Made by a program: the position numbers and the translations under genes. This document shows positions 23,410 to 34,764 of a stretch of 64,000 nucleotides of DNA, in pieces; within the stretch, counting starts at the first letter, position 1; each line of letters begins with the position of its first letter. Below the pieces are notes generated by a model. That model was not told where the DNA came from, did no database searches, and saw only the letters and a program-made list of their open reading frames with translations. Source of the stretch: Norana najaformis (lineage: Eukaryota > Annelida > Clitellata > Crassiclitellata > Hormogastridae); the NCBI GenBank assembly GCA_964023275.1, contig OZ029913.1, positions 51,529,509 through 51,593,508 on the forward strand. The letters are read 5' to 3'.

Positions 23410-23640
23410 CGCGAATACAAATTCGCGTCTGTTCGTTCCGCTCTGTCGCACCCGTCATTTCGTTCTCAATTTAACACTTATCCGTTTCGAATCGCTTATC
23501 CGTCGTATGTTGCCTGTCTGTCGTGCGGACTGTCATTCTGGATATCGATCCGATTGTAGTTTTGGCTTTGGTGCGCCGTCGTTGATTCCTTGTGCATTAG
23601 AAGTTGCTAATTATTTATGAGCCTTGTAAAGCTGCACGAA
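23410..23640 (+). mobile_element. LINE 3'-end fragment inside the Polinton-like element
   Basis: Aligns by eye with the LINE end at 13,610-13,830: TCTGTCGCACCCGTCATTTCG, TCGCTTATCCGTCGTATG, GTTTTGGCTTTGGTGCGCCG and TTGTGCATTAGAAG correspond block by block. It is the C-terminal and 3' UTR end of a LINE, with decayed coding sequence. Confidence 0.6.
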
Positions 23641-24087
23641 CTACGAACGCTTGTACGCTTCTCATTTTGCTCGTATGCAATGGTATCGATCCGTAACGAT
23701 TAAACGTGCCTTTGCACTGAATTCGTTTCTTCTCCTTGCATTGGTATGCATTTGGTTTTCTGTATATTTCTCAGTTTATGTTTACGTAGAAGCGTGTATG
23801 CGTATCTATATATGTATGAAGGTCTGTGTATATATATATATATGCACGCTTATGTATAAGCTTTTGGCTATATATTGTGTAATTTAAAGATTGTGAGATG
23901 TCTATATAGTCATAGAGAGAGAGAGATAGAGAGACTGTCTAAGATATATAAGCATATGGATATGTGGGAGAAGGGAGAGGGAGTCATAACTTGACGATAA
24001 TTGTACGATGTTAGGGGTAAGAATTCAATTCTTTCATCTCCGACGCGATTATACTGTTGTAAATTATAATTGCAAACTCGTATTTGA

Positions 24088-24493
24088 GTTTGTATGTGTG
24101 TATGTGTGTGCGTGTCTGTGGGTTTGTATGCGTGTTAGTGTGAGCATGAGTGTGTGTATGTATGTCAGTGCGTGTGTGCGTACGTGTGAGTGTGTGCATG
24201 GGTGTGTGTGCCTCTGTGTGTGTGTGCATGTGTGTGGGTGTGTGTGTGTATGCGTGTGTATGTGTGAGTGTGTGCCTGTGTGTGTGTGTGCATGTGTGTA
24301 TGAGTGCGTGTGTGCGTACGTACAGGTCTGTGTGTGCCTGAGTGTGTGTGTGCGTACGTGTGTGTGTGTGTGTGTGCCTGTGTGTGCGTGTGCGTGTGTG
24401 GGTACGTGTGAGTGCGTGTTTGTGTGTGTGTGTGTGTGAGATTGTGTGTGTGTACATGTGTGTGCTTGTGTGTATGTGTGTGTGTGTGTATCT
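24088..24493. repeat. (TG)n-rich tract
   Basis: About 400 bp of TGTG with interspersed GCG, CTG and TAC. The long frames on both strands here are Cys/Val or Thr/His repeats and are not genes. Alternating purine-pyrimidine sequence of this kind can adopt Z-DNA. Confidence 0.93.
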
Positions 24494-24805
24494 GTGGCTA
24501 AGAATGACTGTTACTTGAATGTCAAAACAAATAGCCGATGGTCATTCGATTGTAATTATAAGCGCTACATAGTAATTGAACCTCTGACGATGCCAGTGAG
24601 TGTGTGAGAATCGACCGCACCTGTTAAACAGCGGCCTTTGCAACGAGATTCAATTGGACCTTATTTCATTCGATCTATGAGTTGGAACTTATCGCTTCGG
24701 ACCGATAATCTAAAGGATTCTTCCATCTCATTACATTTATAGAGTCTTTATATTTATAACGTTTATCCCGATATATATCATTTAGGCAATGACAAGCGAT
24801 CTGCT

Positions 24806-25332
24806 TTATATATTTATAACGTTTATCCCACTATATACAATTTATAATAAAACTTAATATATTTAAGCAATGATACGCGATGTCCTTTATACATATTTCT
24901 CACATTTTATTCCATTACATACAGCTTATAATAAAACTTTATATATTTAAGCATTGACACGCGATGTCCTTTATATATATTTATAACAGTTAATCCAATA
25001 TATACAGCTTATAATAAAACTTAGTATGTTTAAGTATGGACAGGCGATCTTTTATTAAATTATTCTATTAAATCGCATTTATTATTATTATTATAAATGA
25101 ACTTTTGGAGCTGAAATACGTGGTCTTTTAGAGCTGAGTTTAAACATGTCCTTGTTTTGAAGTGGGCCAGAATCAGTCCTTGTTTTGAGGTGAGTTGAAA
25201 CCCGTCTTTGTTTGGATGTGAGTTGAAACCCGTCCTTGTTTTGAGGTGATCCAGAACCCGTCCTTGTTTTGAGGTGATCCAGGACCCGTCCTTGTTTTGA
25301 GGTGATCCAGAACCCGTCCCCTCCTTACTACT
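24806..25332 (-). repeat. right terminal inverted repeat (about 525 bp)
   Basis: Inverted copy of 15,096-15,620, with the same order of 83-bp units, AT-rich linker and 28-bp array, ending CCCCTCCTTACTACT at 25,332. The last 200 bp differ from the left arm by very few bases. Confidence 0.88.
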
Positions 25333-25338
25333 GTCTAG
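25333..25338 (+). repeat. right 6-bp target-site duplication (GTCTAG)
   Basis: Exact direct repeat of 15,090-15,095, immediately outside the right terminus. Confidence 0.9.
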
Positions 25339-27398
25339 TGTCTACTTTATATAGGCCTATAATATGAGCATGCACCAGCTTTCTGAAGTAAGAAAAATGC
25401 GTGATTGACTTCAGGTTAAACACCAGAACATGTCTGTTAAGAATCAAGACTAAATTCCGATCAAACAATAAGCCTAGATCATATTACGGTTTTTGACAAT
25501 CGCATAAAGACAAAGAGACACACTCAAATAGAAGTTTAACTTGTTCTTAGTCATTTTCTTTTTATAAAGTGCGATGTTATGGCCTTTTAAGCCTAACACA
25601 TGTGCAATCTGGCACGGACCAGAGAGTGCAGTTATCAACTTTTGCTGCGCTCGCGTTAGGCCAGTGCGCGCATGGTGAAAAACAACAGAGGGAACATTGC
25701 CTCCAACACATATTCGTCAGGAAGATCGTCCATCGTAGACGAGAAGACAGCACGCATAAAATTTTTAAAAATCTGTTTTTTTTTGCAAAAGTCTTTAAAA
25801 CGATCAATAAATTTCTCCTGTAATTAATTTTTTCTATGACTCATGTGATTGACTCACATGACTGATATCTAGAAAACTCACACTGATAGGCCTACTCTCT
25901 AATTAATTCTGCCATATTTCTCTGGGCAAAGATTCTTTAAATATGTTTAAATGTTTCGTTCCTTTATCTTAATTATCACTCACATAATGAGTATCGCCTT
26001 TTCCATCCAAAGAAGTCATTTTCTAGAACGGCTGAAGCACAGACTGGAAAAGATTGCGCAACAATTCAAGATCTTAAGTAATAAACTAGAATAGTAGTAC
26101 TTAGTAGCCTCCAATGTTTAACGACATCTGATGGCAACAAAGGCCGTTGACGTCAATTGGAAATTATTTTTGTAGCTTTCGCTGCAAACTTAGAATAGAG
26201 CTAAGACTAGAATAGAGCTAAGACTAGAATATAGCTGTCGTAGGAGGTTATAGGTCGCAAAATTGTCAGTGACCCCATGAAGTTCTAATTTCTTTCACAT
26301 GTAGAGCCGCTGCTGACCCATAATTATTGTTCGCAAGTCACTTTCCTTTGTTATTTCCAATTACCCCGAGGACAGCACAGAACAAGTTCGGGAGCAGCAT
26401 CCCTCGGGAAGGCAGGAAAAAAGGAAGGAAGAAGGAAAGGAAGGAAGAAACCAGAGTAGACTGGAATGAAGAGGAAATATGATGGCATGGGAAAAGTAAT
26501 GTGATGGCATGGAAAAATAATGGGTACCGCGGTCACTACCGCCTTCACCATCCGAAGTCCCTGTCCGCTGAGCTGTAAATAGTTGTCAGGCCTTTTGCCC
26601 TATGGGGTTCAAGCAATACAGGCGAATAGGGGAGAAGAACAGCGGATCATCCGCAAGTAATATTTCTTCGGGTGCTTCGGTTCCTCATTCGTTTTCATCT
26701 TCCTCGATATTTCGACTACGAAACGAAAGAAATTTTAGAACCACGTCCCAATTCCACCCGAAGAACAACCGAATTCCCATAAAGAACGTTGTCTGGTGGG
26801 TGTGAAGGGGTGCGAGACGGAGGGTGGACGGGGGGGGGGGCGAGAGGACGCCGCAGCTGGAGGCATCGTCAATCCGACCCAGGAGAGGGAGGCGAGAGCC
26901 GCTGCTGACCCAGCGTCTCTGCGATCGCAGAAGGGGCGTTCGTCGGTCCGTCAGTTTGCAGGGCTTAGCCATCGTCTAATTTGACAGGTCGTTAACTATC
27001 GGAAAATCGTGCAATTCAACTGGATCGTCGACGCCATGCATAATAGATGGACACAACGGCCCTGATCGCCTCTGCCGCCGCTTCAGCCGGCGGACCGCCA
27101 GGGATTCGCCAAATCCCAGTTAGAACGGATTAGCGGCATTGAATCCCGTTACAAGTCCCCTGGGAAGGGACGGAGGGAGCCCGGCAGACTGCGCGAGGGG
27201 AATGAATTATTTCGTCAGAAGTCAAAGAGACCAACAGCAGCAACTTTGGTCATAGACGCAGAAAGACAACGACGGAGACTTAAGAAACACGTTTAAGGAC
27301 CACAGTGATACATGGACAGATGTACAAGAGTCAGTAAAAAACGCAGACAGACAGACAACCAGAAATAGACAATACTTCGTTTCTGTCTGTGTGTCTGA

Positions 27399-27431
<33 letters not shown>

Positions 27432-28380
27432 AATAAGGCCGTCAGACAGACAGGCAGACAGAAAGACAGCCAGACAGTCAGTCCGCCAGAATGACTGACT
27501 GATTGACTTACTGGTTGACTGACTGAGTTACTTACTTATTTACTGAACTGCCTGACTGACAGATACATGGAGAGAAAAGCAGTCCTTTGCCAAGAAAAGT
27601 GGACGAAACGAAGTTATAATAAAAGTCTATGAGCTCCTCTTTAGGACTAACTGTAGGCCTACTTTGGCGAACACGCTATTGGTTTCTGCTAGTTAGAACA
27701 CGAACCCCATGCTTCTAGTAACTTCGGGCATGAATTCAAGATACGTTGTTGCTATTCTCAAGAGGGTGGGATGTCCGAGATCGTTCTGACCGTTGTCAAG
27801 ACGACAATAGCATAGCCAAAGCCCACGTATGATAGGCCGTATACCCAACGGTGGGATCTCATTCTCACAACGGTCGGGAGATTGTTCGATGCGCATGCTC
27901 AATGCCAGACGCCCATAAGAATAGCCATCTACTGCTCTTATCCCTTGCAAAGTAAGAGAAGTCACTCTGTTAGGCCTATTATCACAAAGGTCAATTCTCG
28001 TTTTAAACTTTTTCACCAAGTATTTAAACAACAAACAACAAAGAAAACTAGTATGATATTAATCTCTGCTGCTTATGCCTAACATAGTAACATTGCAGTA
28101 TATACGTAGCCGAAATTATGCCTAAAATATGCATTGTATAGGCCTGTCTATGTATTATATGCCTGAGGAATAAACAGAAACATGACCAATCAATCAATCA
28201 CCTTTACAGAGCAGATCATCAGCAGCAAGGATTGAAAACCTCTTAAGCTTATTTTGTCGGTTTATGCTTGATAGTAACTTCTTAAGTTACTCTACTGGGA
28301 CACACTTGGAACGACATTTAAAGTAACCGTGACTTTTCCCACTTATTTCTGAAGTGTATTTATGCATAAAATGCACCTGT
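25339..28380. other. intergenic, no gene recognised
   Basis: Contains a purine-rich patch at 26,400-26,460, a G-run at 26,830-26,840 and opposed CAGACAGA/CTGTCTGT tracts at 27,340-27,500. The minus-strand frame 27,693-28,034 is open for 113 codons but has no recognisable domain. Confidence 0.5.
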
Positions 28381-28384
28381 ATTT

Positions 28385-28780
28385 ATTGAGTAATAATAAT
28401 AATATTTAAAAAGACGTAAAAGCTTCTATAGCGCCACTGTATTAATGCTCAGGGCATCAGCAAAAATAACAAAATCGTCGCCCAAGCCAAACTCCAGGGT
28501 GAGTCCGGTCGAAAAGCCTCGAAGGGAATCCCAGATAACACACAAACAGCCTAATCTGTTTCTGGACTGATTTCCTCATAATTCGATAAACAGGTGAGTT
28601 TTTAGTGGAGATTTGAAGACGAAAACAGACTTTGCAGAGCCAACATTTGCCAGAAGAGAGTTCCAGAGTCTAGGGCCTAGCTGCCCTCCTTCGACAGTAC
28701 TTAGAGAACGGGTTTTATCTCTGACGGTTGAATAATAATCAGCATTTGACTCTGTTGTCATCATCATCAGCAAGGACTTC
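28385..28780 (-). pseudogene. LINE reverse transcriptase C-terminus plus 3' UTR
   Basis: The minus strand reads TRSLSTVEGGQLGPRLWNSL then FKSPLKTHLFIEL, the terminal blocks of L2/CR1-type LINE polymerases. The tail reads GCCCTGAGCATTAATACAGTG, CGCTATAGAAGC and an (ATT)n end at 28,395-28,405. It is 5'-truncated at the (CAG)n tract. Confidence 0.8.
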
Positions 28781-28781
28781 T

Positions 28782-28782
<1 letters not shown>

Positions 28783-28860
<78 letters not shown>
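28783..28860. repeat. (CAG)26 microsatellite
   Basis: Twenty-six uninterrupted CAG units. Frames through it give poly-Ala, poly-Ser or poly-Gln, with no protein context on either side. Confidence 0.97.
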
Positions 28861-28863
<3 letters not shown>

Positions 28864-29049
28864 CCAAAGATCGAAATTCATCAAGATGCTTTAATTTTGC
28901 AATCATTCATTCCATCGATCGTGTTTTTCCTGCTTTTAGATTGTGAAGATCCGGAGCATTGTTCCGAAGATCAGACTAAAGACAGATAATAACATCAGAA
29001 CAAAAAAGAAAGACAGAACTATCGAAGAATTCTTTAAGAAAATCTGCGG

Positions 29050-29215
29050 ATATAGGTATAGGAGTGGAGGGCGGTTGGCCCCCTCCTTCCGCGCCCCTCT
29101 TGATCACATGCCGGCGCCTTTAGATCCGTGCATGGTGGACTGCCAGAATGTGGCAACACTCTGACAATGCTCGTGCCCCCCACGCAAGCAATCCTGGATC
29201 TGCCACTGCTGAAGG
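29050..29215. repeat. possible dispersed repeat
   Basis: GC-rich for its surroundings, with CCCCCTCCTTCCGCGCCCCT and an end phrase CAATCCTGGATCTGCCACTG of the kind seen at the termini of many animal transposon copies. No second copy in this window, so the call is tentative. Confidence 0.3.
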
Positions 29216-29219
29216 GTGC

Positions 29220-30470
29220 AACTTAAGCTAAACAGAGAATGTAACAAGAGATGTGTTTGGTCATCGTGAGAATGGAAAATAAGCTGCGAAGCTACCCGAC
29301 CGGCGTGAGAATGGACATTCGCTTTAAGATAATTATAGGGATGATTCAGTTGATCTGTGGATAGAACCACAGGGCCAAGGAGCTTCCTCTCCCAGTGGAT
29401 GGATCGTCATTCTCACTGGTTGATTCGTGTTCCCTTGACAGCTCACTTTAGGTCCCGCTTGACGCGTCTAAATCTCCTCCTGTCTAATAGGAAATGACCT
29501 TTTCTTAATGATAGCCATCAATACATCGCTTCCGTTGACCTGAACATCATCACCACCGTCTTTGCTATTATCCAAAAGTCATTGCACAAAAGGATGAAGG
29601 GAAGGGAGGGGAAGGCATTGGTATGTCCGAACTTTCTAGACCAAAGTCACGCTCCCCTTGCCTTTCCTTCTTATCTTCCCTTCCTTTAGCACTGTTTAAG
29701 CATAGTTCCCATGTTCCATACTGTAGGGAAGGCGCTCAGTTGCCGGCGTTTTTATGGCCGGCAGTGAATGAATTCCAAAGTCCTGGACAAGGGATCAGTA
29801 CAACGCAGAACGTGCAGTTTACTTCCCGGTAACAAATTCTACTGCTCGGTGACCAAGAAAAGTATGCGTGAAGAACTTGTCCAGGGTCGTTACACGCAGT
29901 CTGCTCAGCCGGCTCGGACCCGCAATCCTTGGATTCATCATTTCCGGCTAACATAGCGTACTAGACTGATATGCAAGCAGCTCAAAGACTACGTAGACAT
30001 ATACAGAGGAGCATTTTTGACAATGCCAAAACCCTAATCGGTATATTTGACAGAAAAACGTATCACTGCACAAATCCTGAAATTTTTAATGCAATTTCAC
30101 AATCTAAAAATACGTAGCACACAACTACTTAACAACTGCTGGTTACTACACTGTTTCTATTCAGCTGCACATGGGCGCTCTATCAATGTACTACACGTGA
30201 GAAATGCTCTAACTCTCACACGATCACACTTCTGTTTCAAGTAAAGGCACCTAATAATTCACTTTCAGAAATTAAATGAACTCTACGTTTTTTGTTTCAA
30301 GGATTCGACGAATTTGTGGCCTGATTTTGCATTTTAACTTGAGCCGGTTTGTCATGTGAAATTGACTATCCGCTGTCAAGCCATGTAACCCATGTGCATT
30401 CATGCGTTGCATATGGGCCTTCGCCACATTTGGCCTTCAATTATAAACATCAGTGGAAACACAGGGCACA
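29220..30470. other. no gene recognised
   Basis: Short frames only (for example 29,623-29,832 + and 29,736-29,954 minus overlap each other). No domain, repeat or RNA signal seen. Confidence 0.5.
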
Positions 30471-30475
30471 CAGTA

Positions 30476-30660
30476 ACCGTCTCGGAGGAGACTTGAACCC
30501 GTACTCTCTCGGCTTGTAACGCGGAGAGTACGGGTTCGAGTCTCCTCCGAGACGGTTGCTGTGTAGGGACCTTGAGCTTTCACTCACAATTGCTCGGCAC
30601 CATCGATTGATGCTAAGTCATTAGAAAGTGGCGCCTAATAAATGCAGAACTAAAAACTAA
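30476..30660 (+). mobile_element. SINE copy with inverted tRNA-like head (hairpin)
   Basis: 30,524-30,650 is a SINE: B-box-like GGGTTCGAGTC, body TGTGTAGGGACCTTGAGC, then CACAATTGCTCGGC and GTGGCGCCTAATAAATGC, matching the copies at 14,211 and 38,231. The B-box region is preceded by its own inverted copy, so 30,476-30,508 and 30,524-30,556 pair over 33 bp with one mismatch around a 15-nt loop. About half the head has been copied in reverse. Confidence 0.85.
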
Positions 30661-31581
30661 CATTTGGCCTTCAATTATAAACATCAATGGAAACACAGCG
30701 CATTTGAGAAATGAAGTGTTTGCTTGGATATATGCTAACATAACGAATAAGACACATTGCAGCTTTTCATGCGTATAAGTCATGACTATTGGGCATAGGC
30801 CGAAGGCCTAAGGTGCAGCTGACCAGCCAAAATGTCTAGTTGTAGTCCACATACAGCTTTAAATCTTTGGTATTTATGTGTGTATATATATATATTAAAT
30901 TAATTTAAATATATATATATATATATAAATCTTTGATATTCATAATTATTCTGTGTTGTTTAAATCTCTGGCGAGTCTCCTTATGTTCTGTTTTTATAAG
31001 AACTAAAATATACTGAAAAGACAGGTTGGCTGGGCTTATAACAAAAGCTGCATTTAATGCTAAATAAAAGTATCAAATAGGCCTATATTAAACTATGTGT
31101 GGGGGCTCACATCGAATCTGTTCGACAATTTTACGGTATTTTAATGTGTTGCTACGAGAAAATATAACTACTGACTACACCCCTAATGAACTCAAATCAT
31201 CTGAAAATTATTTTTTGCTAAATAGGGCCTAATCTCTAGCGTCGTTAATAAACTGACAAGGTAGCGATGACCAGTGGTCGGTGGAGACCGAAAACGGCGC
31301 CTACCGATGATTTCCGTAAGTGAGTAAGTTACGCAATGCCTACACAGCCAAAGAATAAAAACACGATCGGCTGTAAGTAGACACTTATTATGTGCGTTAT
31401 ACATTGCATAGCTTGGGCGGTCTCAGTCCCTCGCACCCACGGGCATCCTTGGCGCTGGACCTATAGAGATGCTTGCTTAATCGGATGCGAAGCAACGGAG
31501 AATGAATTCGGCCAGAGCGGAAAACCGATCACGGGGATTCCGTTCCTGATAGGCTGACCGACGCCTGGAACTTGGAAGGCG

Positions 31582-31632
31582 ATTGGCTGACCAACAGATC
31601 GCCAATGACCCATACTTCCCGGCATATAAAAG
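31582..31632 (+). promoter_or_regulatory. putative netrin core promoter (CCAAT and TATA boxes)
   Basis: GATTGGCTG at 31,581 and GCCAATG at 31,600 are CCAAT-type elements in both orientations. CATATAAAAGG at 31,623-31,633 is a strong TATA box. Transcription would start near 31,655-31,665, giving a 5' UTR of about 580 nt before the likely netrin start codon. Confidence 0.5.
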
Positions 31633-32242
31633 GCGCCAAGTAATTCTGACGCTTCCACCACACACAGACACATGCACGGACGAATGGACAGGAGAGGATT
31701 TTCTACAAACATCTGAACCGTGATTCCGGGTGTATAGAGAATCGCGATACTGATTTTCAGCGTCCATTGATCTTGGGTTATATGACGATCGGGATCAATT
31801 TCTTCAAAGGACTTCGTTACGAAGCGAATCCCGGAACTTATCTAAGAAAAATCGAATAGGAAACTCAACGTGTTGTAGGTCTAAGCGGTATTCTAAGTTA
31901 TCTGTGAGCGATTCGTTGATTCTACAGCTTGCAGTACTCTACCTTAAAACAACGATTGTAAACTTACATAGCCTGATTACACATGGAACTGGGTGCCACA
32001 ATTGGAAGTCGATTCTGCTACATTATGGTTTGCGTGACCTAGAAATTAAAGGCGAAACAGTAACTGCAGATTACTTGGCACTCGATAACGTTCGTTTTCC
32101 AGATAACATACCTGCATATTTCTGGATCCCGGGTTTTACAAACATATCCGCCAGAAGCTCTAGTAGCCCGATTGACCGCTCTAAGGTACCCAGGATTCCC
32201 GTCGTTTGCGTAGCATCAGTTAGTGCATGTGTATACTTAGTG

Positions 32243-32844
32243 ATGGAGGGCTTCTGTCTCGTTTCTTTGCTGTCCGGGAAGGGAGTGTCACTTCTTCTGG
32301 GTCTAACAGTGGCGTTGATGAACGTTCCGCTGGTCCTTTGTTCCAGCGGTCCCGCCCTGAACAAATTCCTCAAGAACACATCGCCGAGCGCAGCAGGGGG
32401 ACAGCTGGCGCGCGACCTCTGCTACGACGACTCTGGGCAGGGTAAGCGCTGCATCCCGGACTTCATCAACTCCGCCTACGGACGCGAGATCTTCGCGTCG
32501 AGCACGTGCGGCGACCCTCCAACCAGACACTGCCAGCCATCGACGGAGAGCGACGGATCGCTCGTCCTGTCGGCCAAGGACTGCTTTGTCTGCAGCGCCA
32601 AGGTCCCGAAGGACAGCCACCCGTCCAGCTACTTGACCGACCTCAACAACCCAAACAATCTGACGTGTTGGATCTCGAAGCCGATCTCGCGAGACGAGAA
32701 CGTGACGCTGACGCTGAGCCTTGGCAAGAAGTATGAAGTGACCTACGTCAGCATGCAATTCTGTAACGCTAGACCGGATTCGATGGCCATCTTCAAGAGC
32801 GTCGACTTCGGACGCACCTGGATTCCTTTCCAGTTCTACTCCAG
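32243..32844 (+). CDS. ntn1: netrin, exon 1: signal peptide and first part of laminin N-terminal domain
   Basis: Netrin is a secreted laminin-related guidance cue for axons and migrating cells, acting through DCC/neogenin and UNC5 receptors. I prefer the ATG at 32,243: it is followed by a hydrophobic leader ([20 protein letters not shown]) and gives 628 aa, close to the usual length of about 600. The frame is open back to 31,904, but the 113 extra residues resemble no netrin. The LamN domain starts near residue 50 with [17 protein letters not shown], then [31 protein letters not shown] and [19 protein letters not shown]. The exon ends at a GTAGGA donor at 32,845 in codon phase 2. Coding GC is higher than in the flanks. 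It is the first of seven coding exons. Confidence 0.95.
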
Positions 32845-34764
32845 GTAGGACTCTGCACAGGTTAGACGCGTGATGTAACGAATGGTCGTCTGCCTGCGAA
32901 AATCCATTAAACACAAGGTGTGGCAGCATGACTGAACGGCCAGCTGGAATTTCTTAAATTCTACTTTATTTTGCTATTTTTTTAGTTTGCTCCATTACTC
33001 TTAGCAAATCCAAGCGGCTCTATAGAATACACTGTCTGGAATCTGCGAATAAGGAAGCTGTTCTCTGAACAAAGATCAGCTAATTTTCTGTCAAATATTT
33101 AACTGCCTAATTTTGGAGATTTTTATCTCCAGACAAGATTATTGTAAATGTTCGTAGCTTAAGAACGACTGTTAAAGGCAACACAATACAAACTGACACA
33201 AAATAGCCAGATATAAACACTTGTATACTTTCCAACTTTTAGCCGACTGCTCGTATTTAACCTGCCTTAGCAGGAAGATTTGAGAATTATCGGCTTTTCA
33301 TTTGTCCTGGTGTAGTACATGTGTCATCTCTACTGTATTGACGTTAATGCTCGGTCAAAAACTGTGAAATTTTGCAGTAATCGTTGCTGTTTTTCTGCCA
33401 TAAATTTAAGTGTACTATTTATACTTTCTTCACTTATTGTAAATAGCTTCACAACAAGCCTATTAAACAGCCTCTTAAATTAATTATCAATTATTAATTA
33501 TTCCTCAATCTAGAAATGTGTGCAGCTATAAATCTGGATATTAACACAACCCTGTTAACCTCAGAAAAAGCGTGGGTAATGTAACTGTATGTATGTAACT
33601 GAACGTTTTATAGCGCCTTCAAAGTAGCTGTCGAAGACAGTCGTATTCTTCAGCCGTGCAGCCGTCAAGTAAGTAAGAAATACATAAATTGTTAGCACGC
33701 CATGACGCACCTGACGCTTTTGATGCTATTGGTCATAGCTTACTCCTCCACCGCCTCGAACACTGGTTTGGTATTCGGGATATTCGCAGAATCGGATCTC
33801 TTTTGTCTCATACTGTCTTAATTCCACTGGCTAATGCATTGAGAATTATCGGCAGACTTGACTATTGAAACTACTTATTGGCATCACAAACAGAGAGCTG
33901 CACAAAGAGAGATCTGGACAAACTACAAATGGTTGAAAACTCTGTGGCCAGTCATAACAAAAACACCGAAGTATTGCAATATTGCAATCTATCTCTGTTC
34001 CATACTCAACCGTCATACCAACTAATCTGGCACTCGATCAGTAGGCAATATGACTTTTGTTGTGCCTCGTTCCAGGAGTTTTGGTATCTTGAGCGTTCTC
34101 GGTTGCTGGTCCACGGCTTTGGAAGTTGCTGTCAAATTCTATTCGTTCTGTCAGTTCTTTGATGTAACTCAGGTCTAAACTTGATACTCGTCTGTTTCAA
34201 CTTGCTTACCCCACCCCCTTGAACCTAACTCCTGGTTTCTCTGATCTATCGGAATTCAACCTGGCTCCTCCAATGGAGTATGATTTGATTACGAGTTTAC
34301 TTGAAGAGATCATTGATCGATGCCTTGTGCCTTATGATAACGGCGCTACAGAAGTCATTAGATTAAAGTAGATGGACGCCGATGTCACGGAATTCCGACA
34401 CTCGTCCACAACACATCTATTTATTAACATCATTTCATTTAGAAGAGCTTTGATCAATTTGCAACTGAGAAACAAATTTAAGATAGAGGTCTTAACTGAC
34501 ATACAGTAGAGTGCTTCACAGAATAAATAGCCCACCAGATCTTAATCGTTATCATCGATCATCTCACTTGCATCTCACTGCTTGTTCGCTCTTTTCCACT
34601 CGATGAAGACATTTTCATTTTACCTTCCATAGTTCACGAAATCAATCGCTGTGATTCCAACGCTTTTCAAAAGTACGAAATAAACTCTCATCACGTTACT
34701 TCAGATAAAATCGTGACTATTTCGATATGACTGAAGTGATTGCATCGGGTGGTTGTTCTTTCAG
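32845..34764 (+). other. netrin intron 1
   Basis: 1.9 kb. Holds a decayed LINE at 33,690-34,375 and otherwise AT-rich sequence with no further gene. Confidence 0.85.
33690..34375 (+). pseudogene. internally deleted LINE in netrin intron 1
   Basis: The + strand reads, across frames, IGHSLLLHRLEHWFGI (RT block 3 region), then jumps to RIIGRLDY and a LQMVENSVASHNKNT block, then FSVAGPRLWKLL at about 34,100, and ends with the 3' tail GCCTTGTGCCTTATGA and GGCGCTACAGAAGTC. The central part with the YADD motif is missing, so it is an internally deleted, dead copy in the gene's orientation. Confidence 0.75.

Larger units (their letters stand above)
15096..25332 (-). mobile_element. Polinton/Maverick-like element, 10.2 kb, polymerase-only
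   Basis: The element is delimited by inverted termini (AGTAGTAAGGAGGGG at 15,096 and its complement ending at 25,332) and flanked by a perfect 6-bp duplication. TIRs extend about 525 bp. Inside is one recognisable gene, a spliced family-B DNA polymerase with Polinton-type motifs. I searched both strands by eye for integrase (HHCC, DDE), FtsK/HerA-type ATPase, cysteine protease and capsid-like long frames and saw none; the right 3.4 kb is simple repeats plus a LINE tail. Known complete Polintons are about 15-20 kb with around ten genes, so this is either a deletion derivative or a distinct small lineage. The intact polymerase, clean ends and perfect duplication argue for recent insertion. Confidence 0.88.

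Noticed and set aside
24008-24457. Frames of 143-148 codons on both strands
   Set aside because: Pure products of a TG-rich microsatellite (Cys/Val and Thr/His repeats).
27693-28034. 113-codon minus-strand frame as a gene
   Set aside because: No recognisable domain, no promoter or splice signals that single it out, and an overlapping + strand frame of similar quality.
28728-28946. Poly-Ala protein around the (CAG)26 tract
   Set aside because: The frame has no conserved flanks, and the neighbouring sequence is the antisense end of a LINE.
32303-32929. 208-codon minus-strand frame under netrin exon 1
   Set aside because: It is the antisense shadow of a GC-rich conserved exon; the + strand encodes an unambiguous LamN domain.
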